From: Bacillota bacterium
GTDB taxonomy: Bacteria > Bacillota > Clostridia > Oscillospirales > Acutalibacteraceae
Length of the DNA stretch: 64,000 nucleotides
Direction of reading: 5' to 3'
Assembly: GCA_023412715.1 (NCBI GenBank)
Contig: JAEZCC010000004.1
Span: 34,601 to 98,600 of the forward strand
The position numbers and the translations under genes are program-made. Below are positions 33,528 to 41,289 of this stretch, in pieces. The notes under the pieces were generated by a model. The model saw only the letters and a list, made by a program, of their open reading frames with translations. It was not told the DNA's origin and searched no databases. How positions within the stretch are numbered: position 1 is the stretch's first letter; each line of letters opens with the position of its first letter.

Positions 33528-34961
33528 TCATACGCCCGCCGGGACCTTCTCGCCGCCCAGAATCCAATTGCGCGCGGAGGTGATTCCGACCTCCGCAAAG
33601 CTGCCGACCAGCGCAGCCTCCCCGGGAAAATTCACAATGACGTTGCCGTCGGTCCTGCCGCAGAGAAGGCCGGTCTTCGGGTTCTGCTCCTCCACGAGCA
33701 CGCGGCGGACTTTGCCTATCTCCGCGGCGCAGCGCGCGGCGGAGATTTGCTCCTGCTCGGCGCAGAGCTCCTGCAGCCAGCGGGCCTTCTCCTCCTGCGG
33801 AACGGGGTCAGGCAGCTTTGCCGCCCGCGTGCCCTCGCGCGGGGAATAGATAAAGGTAAAGAGCGAGGTGTAGCCGACTTCTTTCACAAGCTCAACCGTC
33901 TCGCGGAATTCCTCATAAGTTTCCCCGGGAAAACCCACGATAATGTCCGTCGTCAGCGAAAGATCCGGAATTTTTTCTTTCGCGTACTCCACAAGGGAGA
34001 GGTATTTTTCCTTCGTGTAACCGCGGTTCATCGCCTTCAGAATCCGGTCGCAGCCGGACTGCACCGGCAGGTGCAAGTGATGGCTGATATGCCGGCCCGA
34101 CGCCATGGTGTCAATCAGCTCGCACGTCGCGTCTTTCGGGTGTGAGGTCATGAAGCGCAGGCGGTAGTCGCCCTCCACCTCGTCGAGCGTCCGCAGAAGC
34201 TGCGAAAAGCTGACGGGTTCCGGCAGCTTTTTGCCGTAAGAGTTGACGTTCTGCCCCAGAAGCGTGATATCGTGGTAGCCGTGGGCCACAATGTCGCGGA
34301 ATTCCCGCAGGACTGCCTCCGGCTCCCGGCTTCTTTCGCGGCCGCGCACGTACGGAACGATGCAGTAGGAACAGAAGTTGTCGCAGCCGACCATCACGGT
34401 CAGCCACGCGCGGACGCCGTTCCCGCGGCGGACCGGAAGCCCCTCGATGATTTCGGCGTCCTCCCGTTCGTCCCCGCGCTCGAACACGCGCCGGCCGGCC
34501 GTCAGAGCGGTCCACAGCAGCTCCGGAAAACGGTGCAGCACGTGGGTGCCGAAAACGAGCCCGACAAACGGGAATTTGCGGCGGATATGCTCGGACGCTT
34601 CCTTCTCCTCCATCATGCAGCCGCACACGGCGATAAGTGCGGACGGGTGCCGGCGCGCGAGGTCCTTCAGCGCCCCGACGTTGCCGAACACGCGGTTTTC
34701 CGCATGGCCGCGCACCGCGCAGGTGTTGAACGCGATGAAATCCGCCTGCTCGGGGTCCTCGGTGAACGAAAAGCCCATCCGAGACAGCAGGCCCATCAGC
34801 TTCTCGCTGTCCGCCACGTTCTGCTGGCAGCCGTAGGTCCTCACAAGCGCCATGGGAACGGCGCCGCGCCTGCGGGTCCGCATGATTCCGGCGACCTGCG
34901 CGATATAAAATTCCTGGGAGTGCTGCGGGGAAGACGGAAGCCCGGAAAAATTGTCTGCCAA
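33528..34961 (-). CDS. miaB: tRNA-2-methylthio-N6-dimethylallyladenosine synthase
   Basis: A 477-residue radical-SAM methylthiotransferase converting i6A37 to ms2i6A37. The N-terminal UPF0004 domain has its three cluster cysteines (TYGCQQN, FNTCAVRG, AVCGCMM); the radical-SAM motif is CDNFCSYCIVPYVRGRE; a TRAM domain forms the C-terminus. I use TTG 34961 (LADNFSGLPSS), with GGAGGGG seven bases upstream and the promoter at 35002-35030. The longer in-frame extension precedes the transcription start. Head gene of a 16-gene run. Confidence 0.94.
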   Translation of the reverse strand: MADNFSGLPSSPQHSQEFYIAQVAGIMRTRRRGAVPMALVRTYGCQQNVADSEKLMGLLSRMGFSFTEDPEQADFIAFNTCAVRGHAENRVFGNVGALKDLARRHPSALIAVCGCMMEEKEASEHIRRKFPFVGLVFGTHVLHRFPELLWTALTAGRRVFERGDEREDAEIIEGLPVRRGNGVRAWLTVMVGCDNFCSYCIVPYVRGRERSREPEAVLREFRDIVAHGYHDITLLGQNVNSYGKKLPEPVSFSQLLRTLDEVEGDYRLRFMTSHPKDATCELIDTMASGRHISHHLHLPVQSGCDRILKAMNRGYTKEKYLSLVEYAKEKIPDLSLTTDIIVGFPGETYEEFRETVELVKEVGYTSLFTFIYSPREGTRAAKLPDPVPQEEKARWLQELCAEQEQISAARCAAEIGKVRRVLVEEQNPKTGLLCGRTDGNVIVNFPGEAALVGSFAEVGITSARNWILGGEKVPAGV

Positions 34962-35001
34962 GCGGAAACCCCTCCAATTGCCGGCAAATGGTTTGGCATT
35001 T

Positions 35002-35030
35002 ATTATAGCATGGACGCCGGATTCCTGCAA
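35002..35030 (-). promoter_or_regulatory. Promoter of miaB and the following run of genes
   Basis: Minus-strand TTGCAG (35025-35030), 17-base spacer, TATAAT (35002-35007), about 40 bases upstream of the TTG start of miaB. Confidence 0.8.
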
Positions 35031-35032
35031 GG

Positions 35033-35061
35033 AAAACAGGCCGGCGCCCAAGGCGCCGGCC
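35033..35061 (-). terminator. Terminator after the GT2-like gene
   Basis: GGCCGGCGCC and GGCGCCGGCC pair around a two-base centre; the minus strand continues TGTTTTCC. It isolates the GT2-like gene from miaB. Confidence 0.75.
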
Positions 35062-35090
35062 AAACCGGAGAAGCAAAGCCGCACCGGGCG

Positions 35091-36050
35091 TTACGGGCGG
35101 TACAGCCACGGGGCGGTCTTCCAGACGAAGACGCGGCGCCTGAGCTCTTTTTCCGTTCTGCCGTCCGTCGTCAGCAACCGGTCGTAGCCGCTCTCCGAAA
35201 GATAGCGCCTGACCTGGGGGAACGTCTTCCCCTCCCGCATGACGACATCCACGCAGCCCATGACCGTTCTGGGGATTTTGTCCTTCTCGAGCAAGCGGAG
35301 CAGCTCCGCGTCGTCCGCCGCCCCGGCGTGCGCGGTCTCTCTGACGTGCAGCGCGGCCTGCACGCGCTGAAAGACGTTCCACCCCACCGGTCCCTGCCGG
35401 CCGCGCTTCAGTTCAAAGGTCGCGTCCCGCACCAGCAGCACGGGGGCCTGCAGCACGGAGGAAGCGGAAAGGAAGCAGCGGAGCAGGAATTCCTCGGCAT
35501 ACCCGTATGCGCAGGACTCCGAAAAAAGCAAGCCGCTTTCCATCAGGAACGAACGGCGGATCAAAACCGCGGCAAGGTCCGGCGAAACGGAGCGCCGCAG
35601 GGTCGCCCGGGCAAACCAGGCGCCGTCCGGCTGGCGGACGGCGCTGCTCACGATGCGCCGCTCCGCCGCGCGGATTTCGTCCTTCCCCATGCAGCCGAAC
35701 ACGAGGTCGGCCTGCGAGCGCTCGGCGGCTTCAAGCAGGGGCTTCGCAAACCCGCTGTAGAGCCTGCGCGAAAAAAGGAAGCTCACGTATGCCCCGCCGG
35801 ATTTCTGAATAGCGGTGTTCAGCGCTTCCGGCACGAGCGAAGGGCCGTTCTGGATGACGAACCCGTGCAGCCCCAGCTTCTTCATCAGCCACACGGCCTG
35901 CAGCACGGTACGGTCGGAAGAGCCCATGTCGACGACGATGAATTCCGTCTCAAGCCCTTCGGTCTGCTCGGCGGCAAACCGGAGGATCCCCGAAATCTCG
36001 TTTTCCACATTTTTGACCGGAGCAAGGATGGACAGCGAAGCGGCCTGCAT
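35091..36050 (-). CDS. GT2-like glycosyltransferase-fold protein, DXD motif not visible
   Basis: A 319-residue protein with a family-2 GT-A N-terminal half: LSILAPVKNVENEI, the nucleotide-binding strand FIVVDMGSSDRT and NTAIQKSGGAYVSFL. Where GT2 enzymes carry the metal-binding DXD (usually FLDSDD), this reads FLFSRRLY, so the catalytic metal site appears lost. The C-terminal half (about 190-319) is not recognised. Its ATG at 36050 has AAAGGG upstream, an extended -10 promoter lies at 36119-36127, and a terminator follows, so it is a single-gene unit divergent from the gene at 36312. It may be a glycan-binding or inactive relative; activity with a different metal ligand is not excluded. Confidence 0.72.
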   Translation of the reverse strand: MQAASLSILAPVKNVENEISGILRFAAEQTEGLETEFIVVDMGSSDRTVLQAVWLMKKLGLHGFVIQNGPSLVPEALNTAIQKSGGAYVSFLFSRRLYSGFAKPLLEAAERSQADLVFGCMGKDEIRAAERRIVSSAVRQPDGAWFARATLRRSVSPDLAAVLIRRSFLMESGLLFSESCAYGYAEEFLLRCFLSASSVLQAPVLLVRDATFELKRGRQGPVGWNVFQRVQAALHVRETAHAGAADDAELLRLLEKDKIPRTVMGCVDVVMREGKTFPQVRRYLSESGYDRLLTTDGRTEKELRRRVFVWKTAPWLYRP

Positions 36051-36118
36051 GAGCTTTATTCCCTTTCTTTCCGCCGGCCTCTGGGCCGGCGCCTGAAATC
36101 AGTCTTTCACCGCTTTTC

Positions 36119-36127
36119 AGTATATCA
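36119..36127 (-). promoter_or_regulatory. Extended -10 promoter of the GT2-like gene
   Basis: Minus-strand TGATATACT (TGn plus TATACT at 36119-36124). The leader contains a short hairpin (GCCGGCctctGGGCCGGC near 36073-36091) before the start codon. Confidence 0.5.
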
Positions 36128-36261
36128 TAAACGGGCAAATAGGAAAGATAAAAATCCCACAGATTGAACTGCGGCGCCGAAAAATTATTGGTGCTTTCGC
36201 TCACCAGTTAAAAAATACAAAACTTTGGCCTTTTTTCTGACAGAAAGCCGCAATTGTCTAT

Positions 36262-36289
36262 TTGCACCCCGCCCCGCCGTCTGTATAGT
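36262..36289 (+). promoter_or_regulatory. Promoter of the radical-SAM-like gene
   Basis: TTGCAC (36262-36267), 16-base spacer, TATAGT (36284-36289), about 20 bases before the GAGGTG ribosome binding site and ATG 36312. Confidence 0.6.
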
Positions 36290-36311
36290 TAAATTGAGGT
36301 GATTGTTAGCC

Positions 36312-37265
36312 ATGCCTTATGAGAACGCCTTGAAACGCGCGACAATCGGCGCGACAATTGTCATGACGCTGCGCGACATGCGCAATAATCCGGGCCGGAG
36401 CATCCGGAACGCGATGGACTCTTTTGAAAACTACGCCGGCGAAGGCGCGGAAAATATCAGTTTTTCCCAGCTCAGAAAGATTCTGGAAGAAAACTGGCGC
36501 GGCCTGCTCCGCTTTCTTCTTTTCATGGTGAAGCACGTGGACCTTCAGACGATAAAGGCCGTCGGCACCAATCTTCTTTTCAACAGAATGCCCTCGGGGA
36601 ATGCGGAGCACGCCGCCCAGCCGGAGGAGCACCGCACGGCGCCCGCCGGATGGGACGGCGGCGCGCAGGCCGCCGTGCGGTCGGGGAAAGAGAAAAGCGC
36701 CTACTTTTTCGTTCTGTACGGACACAGGCTGCTGACGCACCGCGACACCCTTTTCGACCTCTGCCGGCAGAACCGGGACTGCGTTTTCTATCTGCTTCCC
36801 GAGGCGCAGGAGATCGACGACGACTTCGCGCGCAGGGCGGCCGAGGCGAAAAACATCATCACCGCGGTAAAAATCCGCACCGACCTGCCGGAGGCGGAAT
36901 TCTGCCGCGGGAACGGAAAGGCCTTTTCCCTGCTGAAAAAATACCGCTGCATGTTCGGGTTCTCGGCGCTGGTGGACAGCGCGCGCGGCGAAGCAAGCTG
37001 CGGCCGCCATTTTCTGGACTACGCCGGCCGGGCCGGCTGTCTGTTCGGCTGGTACTCCTGCGGAAAAAGCGCAGAAGGGAAAGCCTATGAGCGCAAAATC
37101 AGAGAAATCGTAAAGAAGACCCGGATCTTCCAGCGGATCCCCGTCCTTGCGGACGAAACCCTGGACCGCACCGTGCAGAACTGCTTCGAATTCGGCGGGC
37201 GGGGCTACCTGTTCTTCGGCAGAAAAAGGCTGCACGCGCGGTACAGCCTCAGCGTAAAGCATTAA
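36312..37265 (+). CDS. Radical-SAM-like protein lacking the Fe-S cluster motif (probable pseudoenzyme)
   Basis: A 317-residue protein, intact and with its own promoter. The N-terminal about 95 residues (PYENALKRATIGATIVMTLR) resemble the helical lead-in of a clostridial radical-SAM family. From about residue 125 the protein follows the same family: YFFVLYGHRLLTHRDTLFDL where the enzymes have YIYTGGEPLxRxxDL, then RQNRDCVFYLLP, RGNGKAFSLLKKYRCMFGFS and GCLFGWYSCGK. The segment that should hold CxxxCxxC, between them, is missing and replaced by a short Ala/Gly/Pro-rich stretch (about 96-124); no three-cysteine motif exists elsewhere. The relationship is from memory of the family, not a search. 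Its stop overlaps the convergent TetR stop (TTAA). Confidence 0.6.
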   Translation: MPYENALKRATIGATIVMTLRDMRNNPGRSIRNAMDSFENYAGEGAENISFSQLRKILEENWRGLLRFLLFMVKHVDLQTIKAVGTNLLFNRMPSGNAEHAAQPEEHRTAPAGWDGGAQAAVRSGKEKSAYFFVLYGHRLLTHRDTLFDLCRQNRDCVFYLLPEAQEIDDDFARRAAEAKNIITAVKIRTDLPEAEFCRGNGKAFSLLKKYRCMFGFSALVDSARGEASCGRHFLDYAGRAGCLFGWYSCGKSAEGKAYERKIREIVKKTRIFQRIPVLADETLDRTVQNCFEFGGRGYLFFGRKRLHARYSLSVKH

Positions 37266-37873
37266 TCCCTGCGCTGCCCGGGCGTTTCGGGCGGGTCGGC
37301 CGCCCTGCCGAACAGATGAGGCAGGCCCGCGGCGCCCTCGCCGCCGATCAGCCGCCTGAGCCTTTCGACAATCTGCTGCGGCGACTCCTTCATGCCGCCG
37401 CGCGCCCACTGTATCGTCAGTCCCACAAGCCCGTAGGCGCAGAATTCGGCCAGGTAGTTCTTGTCCCCTTCGTCCAGATCGACCCTGCCCCTCACCGTCT
37501 CGGTCTCTTCGATGATTTCGATCAGGATGTCTTTCGTCACGCTGAAAAAATAGTCCTGAAAGGCGTTCTGCCCGGACGTGTTGAGCGCCTTTATGTAGAA
37601 AGACTTGTTCTGCCGCATGCTGCAGAGCACGTCGAGCATCACTTCGCTCCAGTTTGCGTAAGGATCGTTATGCAGCACCCGCGCGACCACGTCGTTGTAG
37701 AACACCCAGTTGACGAGGTCGTACTTGTCCTGAAAATGATAGTAGAACGTCTGCCGGTTCAGGCCGCACTCCTCCGCAATGTCGGAAACCGTGATCTTCT
37801 CAAAGCTCTTCTTCTCCATCAGTTGCTTCAAAGCGGAAGCCAGCGCTTTTTTTGTGATGAGCGAATCCGACAT
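37262..37873 (-). CDS. TetR-family regulator, DhaS-like
   Basis: A 203-residue regulator. The N-terminal helix-turn-helix (KKSFEKITVSDIAEECGLNR then QTFYYHFQDKYDLVNWVFY, about residues 18-60) is very close in form to DhaS-type regulators of the TetR family; the C-terminal TetR_C-like domain follows. DhaS activates dihydroxyacetone kinase genes in lactococci, but no dha gene is nearby, so the ligand and targets remain unknown. ATG 37873 has GGGAGG upstream. The gene converges on the radical-SAM-like gene with overlapping stops and no terminator between. Confidence 0.85.
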   Translation of the reverse strand: MSDSLITKKALASALKQLMEKKSFEKITVSDIAEECGLNRQTFYYHFQDKYDLVNWVFYNDVVARVLHNDPYANWSEVMLDVLCSMRQNKSFYIKALNTSGQNAFQDYFFSVTKDILIEIIEETETVRGRVDLDEGDKNYLAEFCAYGLVGLTIQWARGGMKESPQQIVERLRRLIGGEGAAGLPHLFGRAADPPETPGQRRD

Positions 37874-38033
37874 ACCCGAACCTCCCTGCATTTTGACGGT
37901 TTGTCCGGAACGGCGCCGGCCGCTTCCCGATCGGGCGGCGGGTCCCGTTATTTCCAATTTTTCACTTAGAACAGTGTATCAGAATTTTACGCGTTTTTCA
38001 ACTTCCGGTTCCAAAGCCGCAGAACGATATGGT

Positions 38034-38080
38034 AAAATCCCCGCGCCGCAGGAACAGATTCCTGAAGCGCGGGGATTTTT
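38034..38080. terminator. Bidirectional terminator after htpG
   Basis: AAAATCCCCGCGC and GCGCGGGGATTTTT flank a second inner stem (CAGGAA/TTCCTG). A and T runs on both sides make it usable from either strand; htpG ends at 38096. Confidence 0.85.
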
Positions 38081-38095
38081 CGGCGGTCCCGCCGG

Positions 38096-39988
38096 TCACG
38101 GCCCGACCATCAGGTCGCAGATTTCATTGGAATACTCGACGGGGTCCTCGATGGCGACGCCCTCAATGAGCAGCGCCTGCGTATAGAGCAGCGAGGCGTA
38201 CGTTTTCAGCCTGTCCTTGTCGCTCTGGTACAGGTCGCACAGCTTCTGGAAAATCGGGTGCGAGGCGTTGATTTCCAGTACGCGCTGCGCCTTGACCTTT
38301 TCGTTCTGCGCGTTCGGCATGGAGTTCAGAACCTTTTCCATCTCCATAGAGATGGCCCCGTTTGTCGAGAGGCACACCGGGTGGGTCTTCAGCTTCTGCG
38401 AAAGGACGACGCTGCTGACCTTGCCGTCCAGGGAATCCTTGAGGAAGGCGAGCATCTCTTTGTTTTCCTCGACCTTCTGGGCGGCCTCTTTCTTTTCTTC
38501 CTCGGTCTCGAGGCCGAGGTCGTCGGCGGCAACGGAGCGGAATTCCTTTTCGCCGTACTTCATCAGCATCTGGATTGCGAATTCGTCCACCGGGTCGGTC
38601 AGGTACAGGATCTCATACCCGTGCTCCTTCACGGCGTCCGCCTGCGGCAGAAGGTCGGCGCGCTCCACGGTGTCGGCACAGGCATAGTAGATGTACTTCT
38701 GGTCCTCTTTCATGCGGTCGGCGTATTCTTTCAGCGTGACCGGCTTCTTTTCGCTGGAGGAATAGAACAGCAGCAGGTCCTGCAGAACGTCTTTGTGCAG
38801 GCCGTAGTCCTGGTAAATGCCGTATTTGAGCTGGAGTCCGAAATTCTTGAAGAACTTCTCGTACTCCTCCCGGCTGTTTTTCAGCATGGTTTCCAGCTCC
38901 GAGCGGATTTTCTTTTCGATGCGCTCCGCAATCAGCTTGAGCTGGCGGTCGTGCTGCAGCATCTCGCGCGAAATGTTGAGCGAAAGATCCTGCGAATCCA
39001 CCAGGCCGCGCACAAAGCTGAAATAATCCGGCAGCAGATCGGCACACTTGTCCATGATCAGGACGCCGTTGGAATACAGCTGCAGGCCCTTTTCGTAGTC
39101 GCGCGTGTAATAGTTGAACGGCGCGTGGGACGGGATGTACAGCAGGGCGTGGAAGGTCGAAGCGCCTTCCGTGTACATATGGACGGTCTTCGCCGGGTCC
39201 TCGTAGTCTGAAAACTTGTTTTTGTAGAACTCGTTGTACTCTTCCTCGGTGATCTCGTTTTTATTTTTGCGCCAGAGCGGGACCATGCTGTTCAGGGTCT
39301 CGTTCTCGGTATACGTTTCATACTCGTCTTTGCTGCCCTCTTTGAGGCGGCTCTTTTCCACGTCCATCTTGATGGGGTAGCGGATGTAGTCGGAATATTT
39401 TTTGACAAGGCCCTTGAGGCGGTAGGCGTCGAGGAACTCGCTGTATTTCTCGTCGTCCGCGTCGGGCTTCATCTCAAGCACGATCTCCGTGCCGCGGTCC
39501 TGCCTGTCGCACGGCCCGACCGTGTAGCCCGCCGAACCGGAGGATTCCCACTGCCAGGCTTCCTCGCTGCCGAACGCTTTGCTGCGGACGGTCACATGCT
39601 TCGCCACCATGAACGCGGAGTAAAAGCCGACGCCGAACTGCCCGATGATCTCAATATCCTCTTTCGGCTGCATGTCCTGCTTAAAATTCAGGGAACCGCT
39701 TTTGGCGATGGTGCCGAGGTTCGTCTCAAGCTCTTCCTTCGTCATGCCGCAGCCGTTGTCCGTAACGGTCAGCGTGCCCTTTTCTTTGTCGGGCACAATG
39801 CGGATGACGAAATCGTCGCGGTTCAGGCCGGTGCTGCCTTCCGAAAGCGCCTTGTAATAGAGCTTGTCAATTGCGTCGCTGGCGTTCGAGATCAGCTCGC
39901 GGAGAAAAATTTCCTTATGCGTATAAATGGAATTGATCATCAAATCCAGAATCCGCTTGGACTCCGTTTTAAACTGTTTGACTGCCAT
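38096..39988 (-). CDS. htpG: Molecular chaperone HtpG (bacterial Hsp90)
   Basis: A 630-residue GHKL chaperone. N-terminal ATP site: LRELISNASDAIDKL, TVTDNGCGMT, GQFGVGFYSAFMVA. The middle domain catalytic region contains NISREMLQHDRQL, and the C-terminal dimerisation domain is complete. ATG 39988 (MAVKQFKTESKR) has AGGAG upstream; an in-frame extension to 40036 would start inside the operator and is rejected. A CIRCE operator lies 29 bases upstream, so HrcA control is predicted. Single-gene unit closed by a strong terminator. Confidence 0.96.
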   Translation of the reverse strand: MAVKQFKTESKRILDLMINSIYTHKEIFLRELISNASDAIDKLYYKALSEGSTGLNRDDFVIRIVPDKEKGTLTVTDNGCGMTKEELETNLGTIAKSGSLNFKQDMQPKEDIEIIGQFGVGFYSAFMVAKHVTVRSKAFGSEEAWQWESSGSAGYTVGPCDRQDRGTEIVLEMKPDADDEKYSEFLDAYRLKGLVKKYSDYIRYPIKMDVEKSRLKEGSKDEYETYTENETLNSMVPLWRKNKNEITEEEYNEFYKNKFSDYEDPAKTVHMYTEGASTFHALLYIPSHAPFNYYTRDYEKGLQLYSNGVLIMDKCADLLPDYFSFVRGLVDSQDLSLNISREMLQHDRQLKLIAERIEKKIRSELETMLKNSREEYEKFFKNFGLQLKYGIYQDYGLHKDVLQDLLLFYSSSEKKPVTLKEYADRMKEDQKYIYYACADTVERADLLPQADAVKEHGYEILYLTDPVDEFAIQMLMKYGEKEFRSVAADDLGLETEEEKKEAAQKVEENKEMLAFLKDSLDGKVSSVVLSQKLKTHPVCLSTNGAISMEMEKVLNSMPNAQNEKVKAQRVLEINASHPIFQKLCDLYQSDKDRLKTYASLLYTQALLIEGVAIEDPVEYSNEICDLMVGP

Positions 39989-40016
39989 AGCCGTTCTCCT
40001 CTTGTTAAAAAAAGAA

Positions 40017-40043
40017 TTAGCACTCTTTGTGTCCAAGTGCTAA
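40017..40043. promoter_or_regulatory. CIRCE operator (HrcA binding site)
   Basis: TTAGCACTC, nine bases, AAGTGCTAA. This matches the CIRCE consensus TTAGCACTC-N9-GAGTGCTAA at 17 of 18 positions. It overlaps the expected htpG transcription start (about 40042), the usual position for HrcA repression. Confidence 0.9.
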
Positions 40044-40048
40044 TTCTT

Positions 40049-40077
40049 ATACTAAACCATTCCGGGCGAAATTTCAA
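40049..40077 (-). promoter_or_regulatory. htpG promoter
   Basis: Minus-strand TTGAAA (40072-40077), 17-base spacer, TAGTAT (40049-40054), directly upstream of the CIRCE element. Confidence 0.65.
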
Positions 40078-40119
40078 GGGCCAAAATTGTTAATTTTTTA
40101 TTGCGGCGCGCGCCGCGCG

Positions 40120-41289
40120 TCACACCGGCACGTAATCGTGGTCGACGGTGACGACCGGGTAATAGCTGGGGTCAAGCTTCCGGATTCCGTCCGTCACGGC
40201 CTGCGTGAGCTGCTCGTCGTCCATCCGGAAGCCGAACGGCACGCACACGTCGAACACCAGGTTCGCGTGGGTGGGGCCCCAGACGACCCGGAAGTCGTGA
40301 ATCGTGATGTCAGCCGAAATCTCGCGGACGAGTGCAAGGACCCGGGTCTTCAGCTCGTTGGTCTTCGGGTTGTCGGTCACGATGGGGTCCATGTGGACGA
40401 CCAGGTGGATGCCTTTGTCCGCAAGAAAATCGTGCTCGATGTTGTCGATGATGTCGTGGCTGAGAAGGATGTCCCGCTCGGCGGGCACCTCGCAGTGCAC
40501 CGAGGCAAAACAGCGGCCCGGCCCGTAGTTGTGCACGGCAAGGTCGTGAATCCCCAGAATGCCGTCGTATCCCTTGATTGTTTTGTAGATGTCGTCCACC
40601 AGGGCTTTCGGCGGCGCCTCCCCAAGCAGCGTATCCGTCGCCTTGTGAATCAGTTGGCAGCCGGTCACCATGATAAGGGCGGCCACCGCAATGCCGAGGT
40701 ACCCGTCGAGGTTATAGCCCGTAAAGCGGGCAATCAGCGAGCCGAGCAGGACGACGCCGGTCGAAAGCACGTCGCTTCTGCTGTCCGCGGCCGTGGCCAG
40801 CAGGGAATCGGAATGGATGCGGTTCCCCACCGCCTTGTAAAACGAGCCCTGCCAGAGCTTGACAAGCACCGAAACGAACAGGATCACCACCGCGGCGGTG
40901 CTGAATTCCGTCTGTTCCGGCTGAAAGATCTTGCCGAAAGAATCCCGTGCAAACTGAAAGCCTACGATAAAGACCAGAATGGAAACAAAAAGCCCGCTCA
41001 CATATTCAAAGCGCGCGTGCCCGAACGGGTGCTCCTGATCGGCGGGCTTCGCCGACAGCCGGAAGCCCACAATCGTAATGACGGAAGAAACGCAGTCGCT
41101 CAGGTTGTTGACGGCGTCCGCGGTAATGGCGATGCTGTGCGAAACGGTGCCCGCAAAAATTTTGATGCAGAACAGCAGAAGGTTGGTGCCGATCCCCACG
41201 GCACCGGCCGCCCGGCCGAGTCTTTCACGGGTCGCTTCCCCCGCGTCACGGTTTTTGCCCGCGAGGAGGCGTATCAGCGCCCGGTTCAT
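40120..41289 (-). CDS. Cation diffusion facilitator family transporter
   Basis: A 389-residue metal/proton antiporter with six predicted membrane helices and a long cytoplasmic tail. The metal site in helix 2 reads DAVNNLSD and in helix 5 reads DSRSD. The Asp-rich helix 2 form (rather than HxxxD) suggests manganese or iron rather than zinc, but this is only suggestive. The C-terminal domain contains HDLAVHNYGPGRCFASVHCE. Its ATG overlaps the upstream fumarase-beta stop by four bases (ATGA), so the two are translationally coupled. Confidence 0.92.
   Translation of the reverse strand: MNRALIRLLAGKNRDAGEATRERLGRAAGAVGIGTNLLLFCIKIFAGTVSHSIAITADAVNNLSDCVSSVITIVGFRLSAKPADQEHPFGHARFEYVSGLFVSILVFIVGFQFARDSFGKIFQPEQTEFSTAAVVILFVSVLVKLWQGSFYKAVGNRIHSDSLLATAADSRSDVLSTGVVLLGSLIARFTGYNLDGYLGIAVAALIMVTGCQLIHKATDTLLGEAPPKALVDDIYKTIKGYDGILGIHDLAVHNYGPGRCFASVHCEVPAERDILLSHDIIDNIEHDFLADKGIHLVVHMDPIVTDNPKTNELKTRVLALVREISADITIHDFRVVWGPTHANLVFDVCVPFGFRMDDEQLTQAVTDGIRKLDPSYYPVVTVDHDYVPV

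Noticed and set aside
40090..40119. GC palindrome after the CDF gene as a terminator
   Set aside because: The minus strand continues AATAAAAAATT without a T tract, so intrinsic termination is unlikely.
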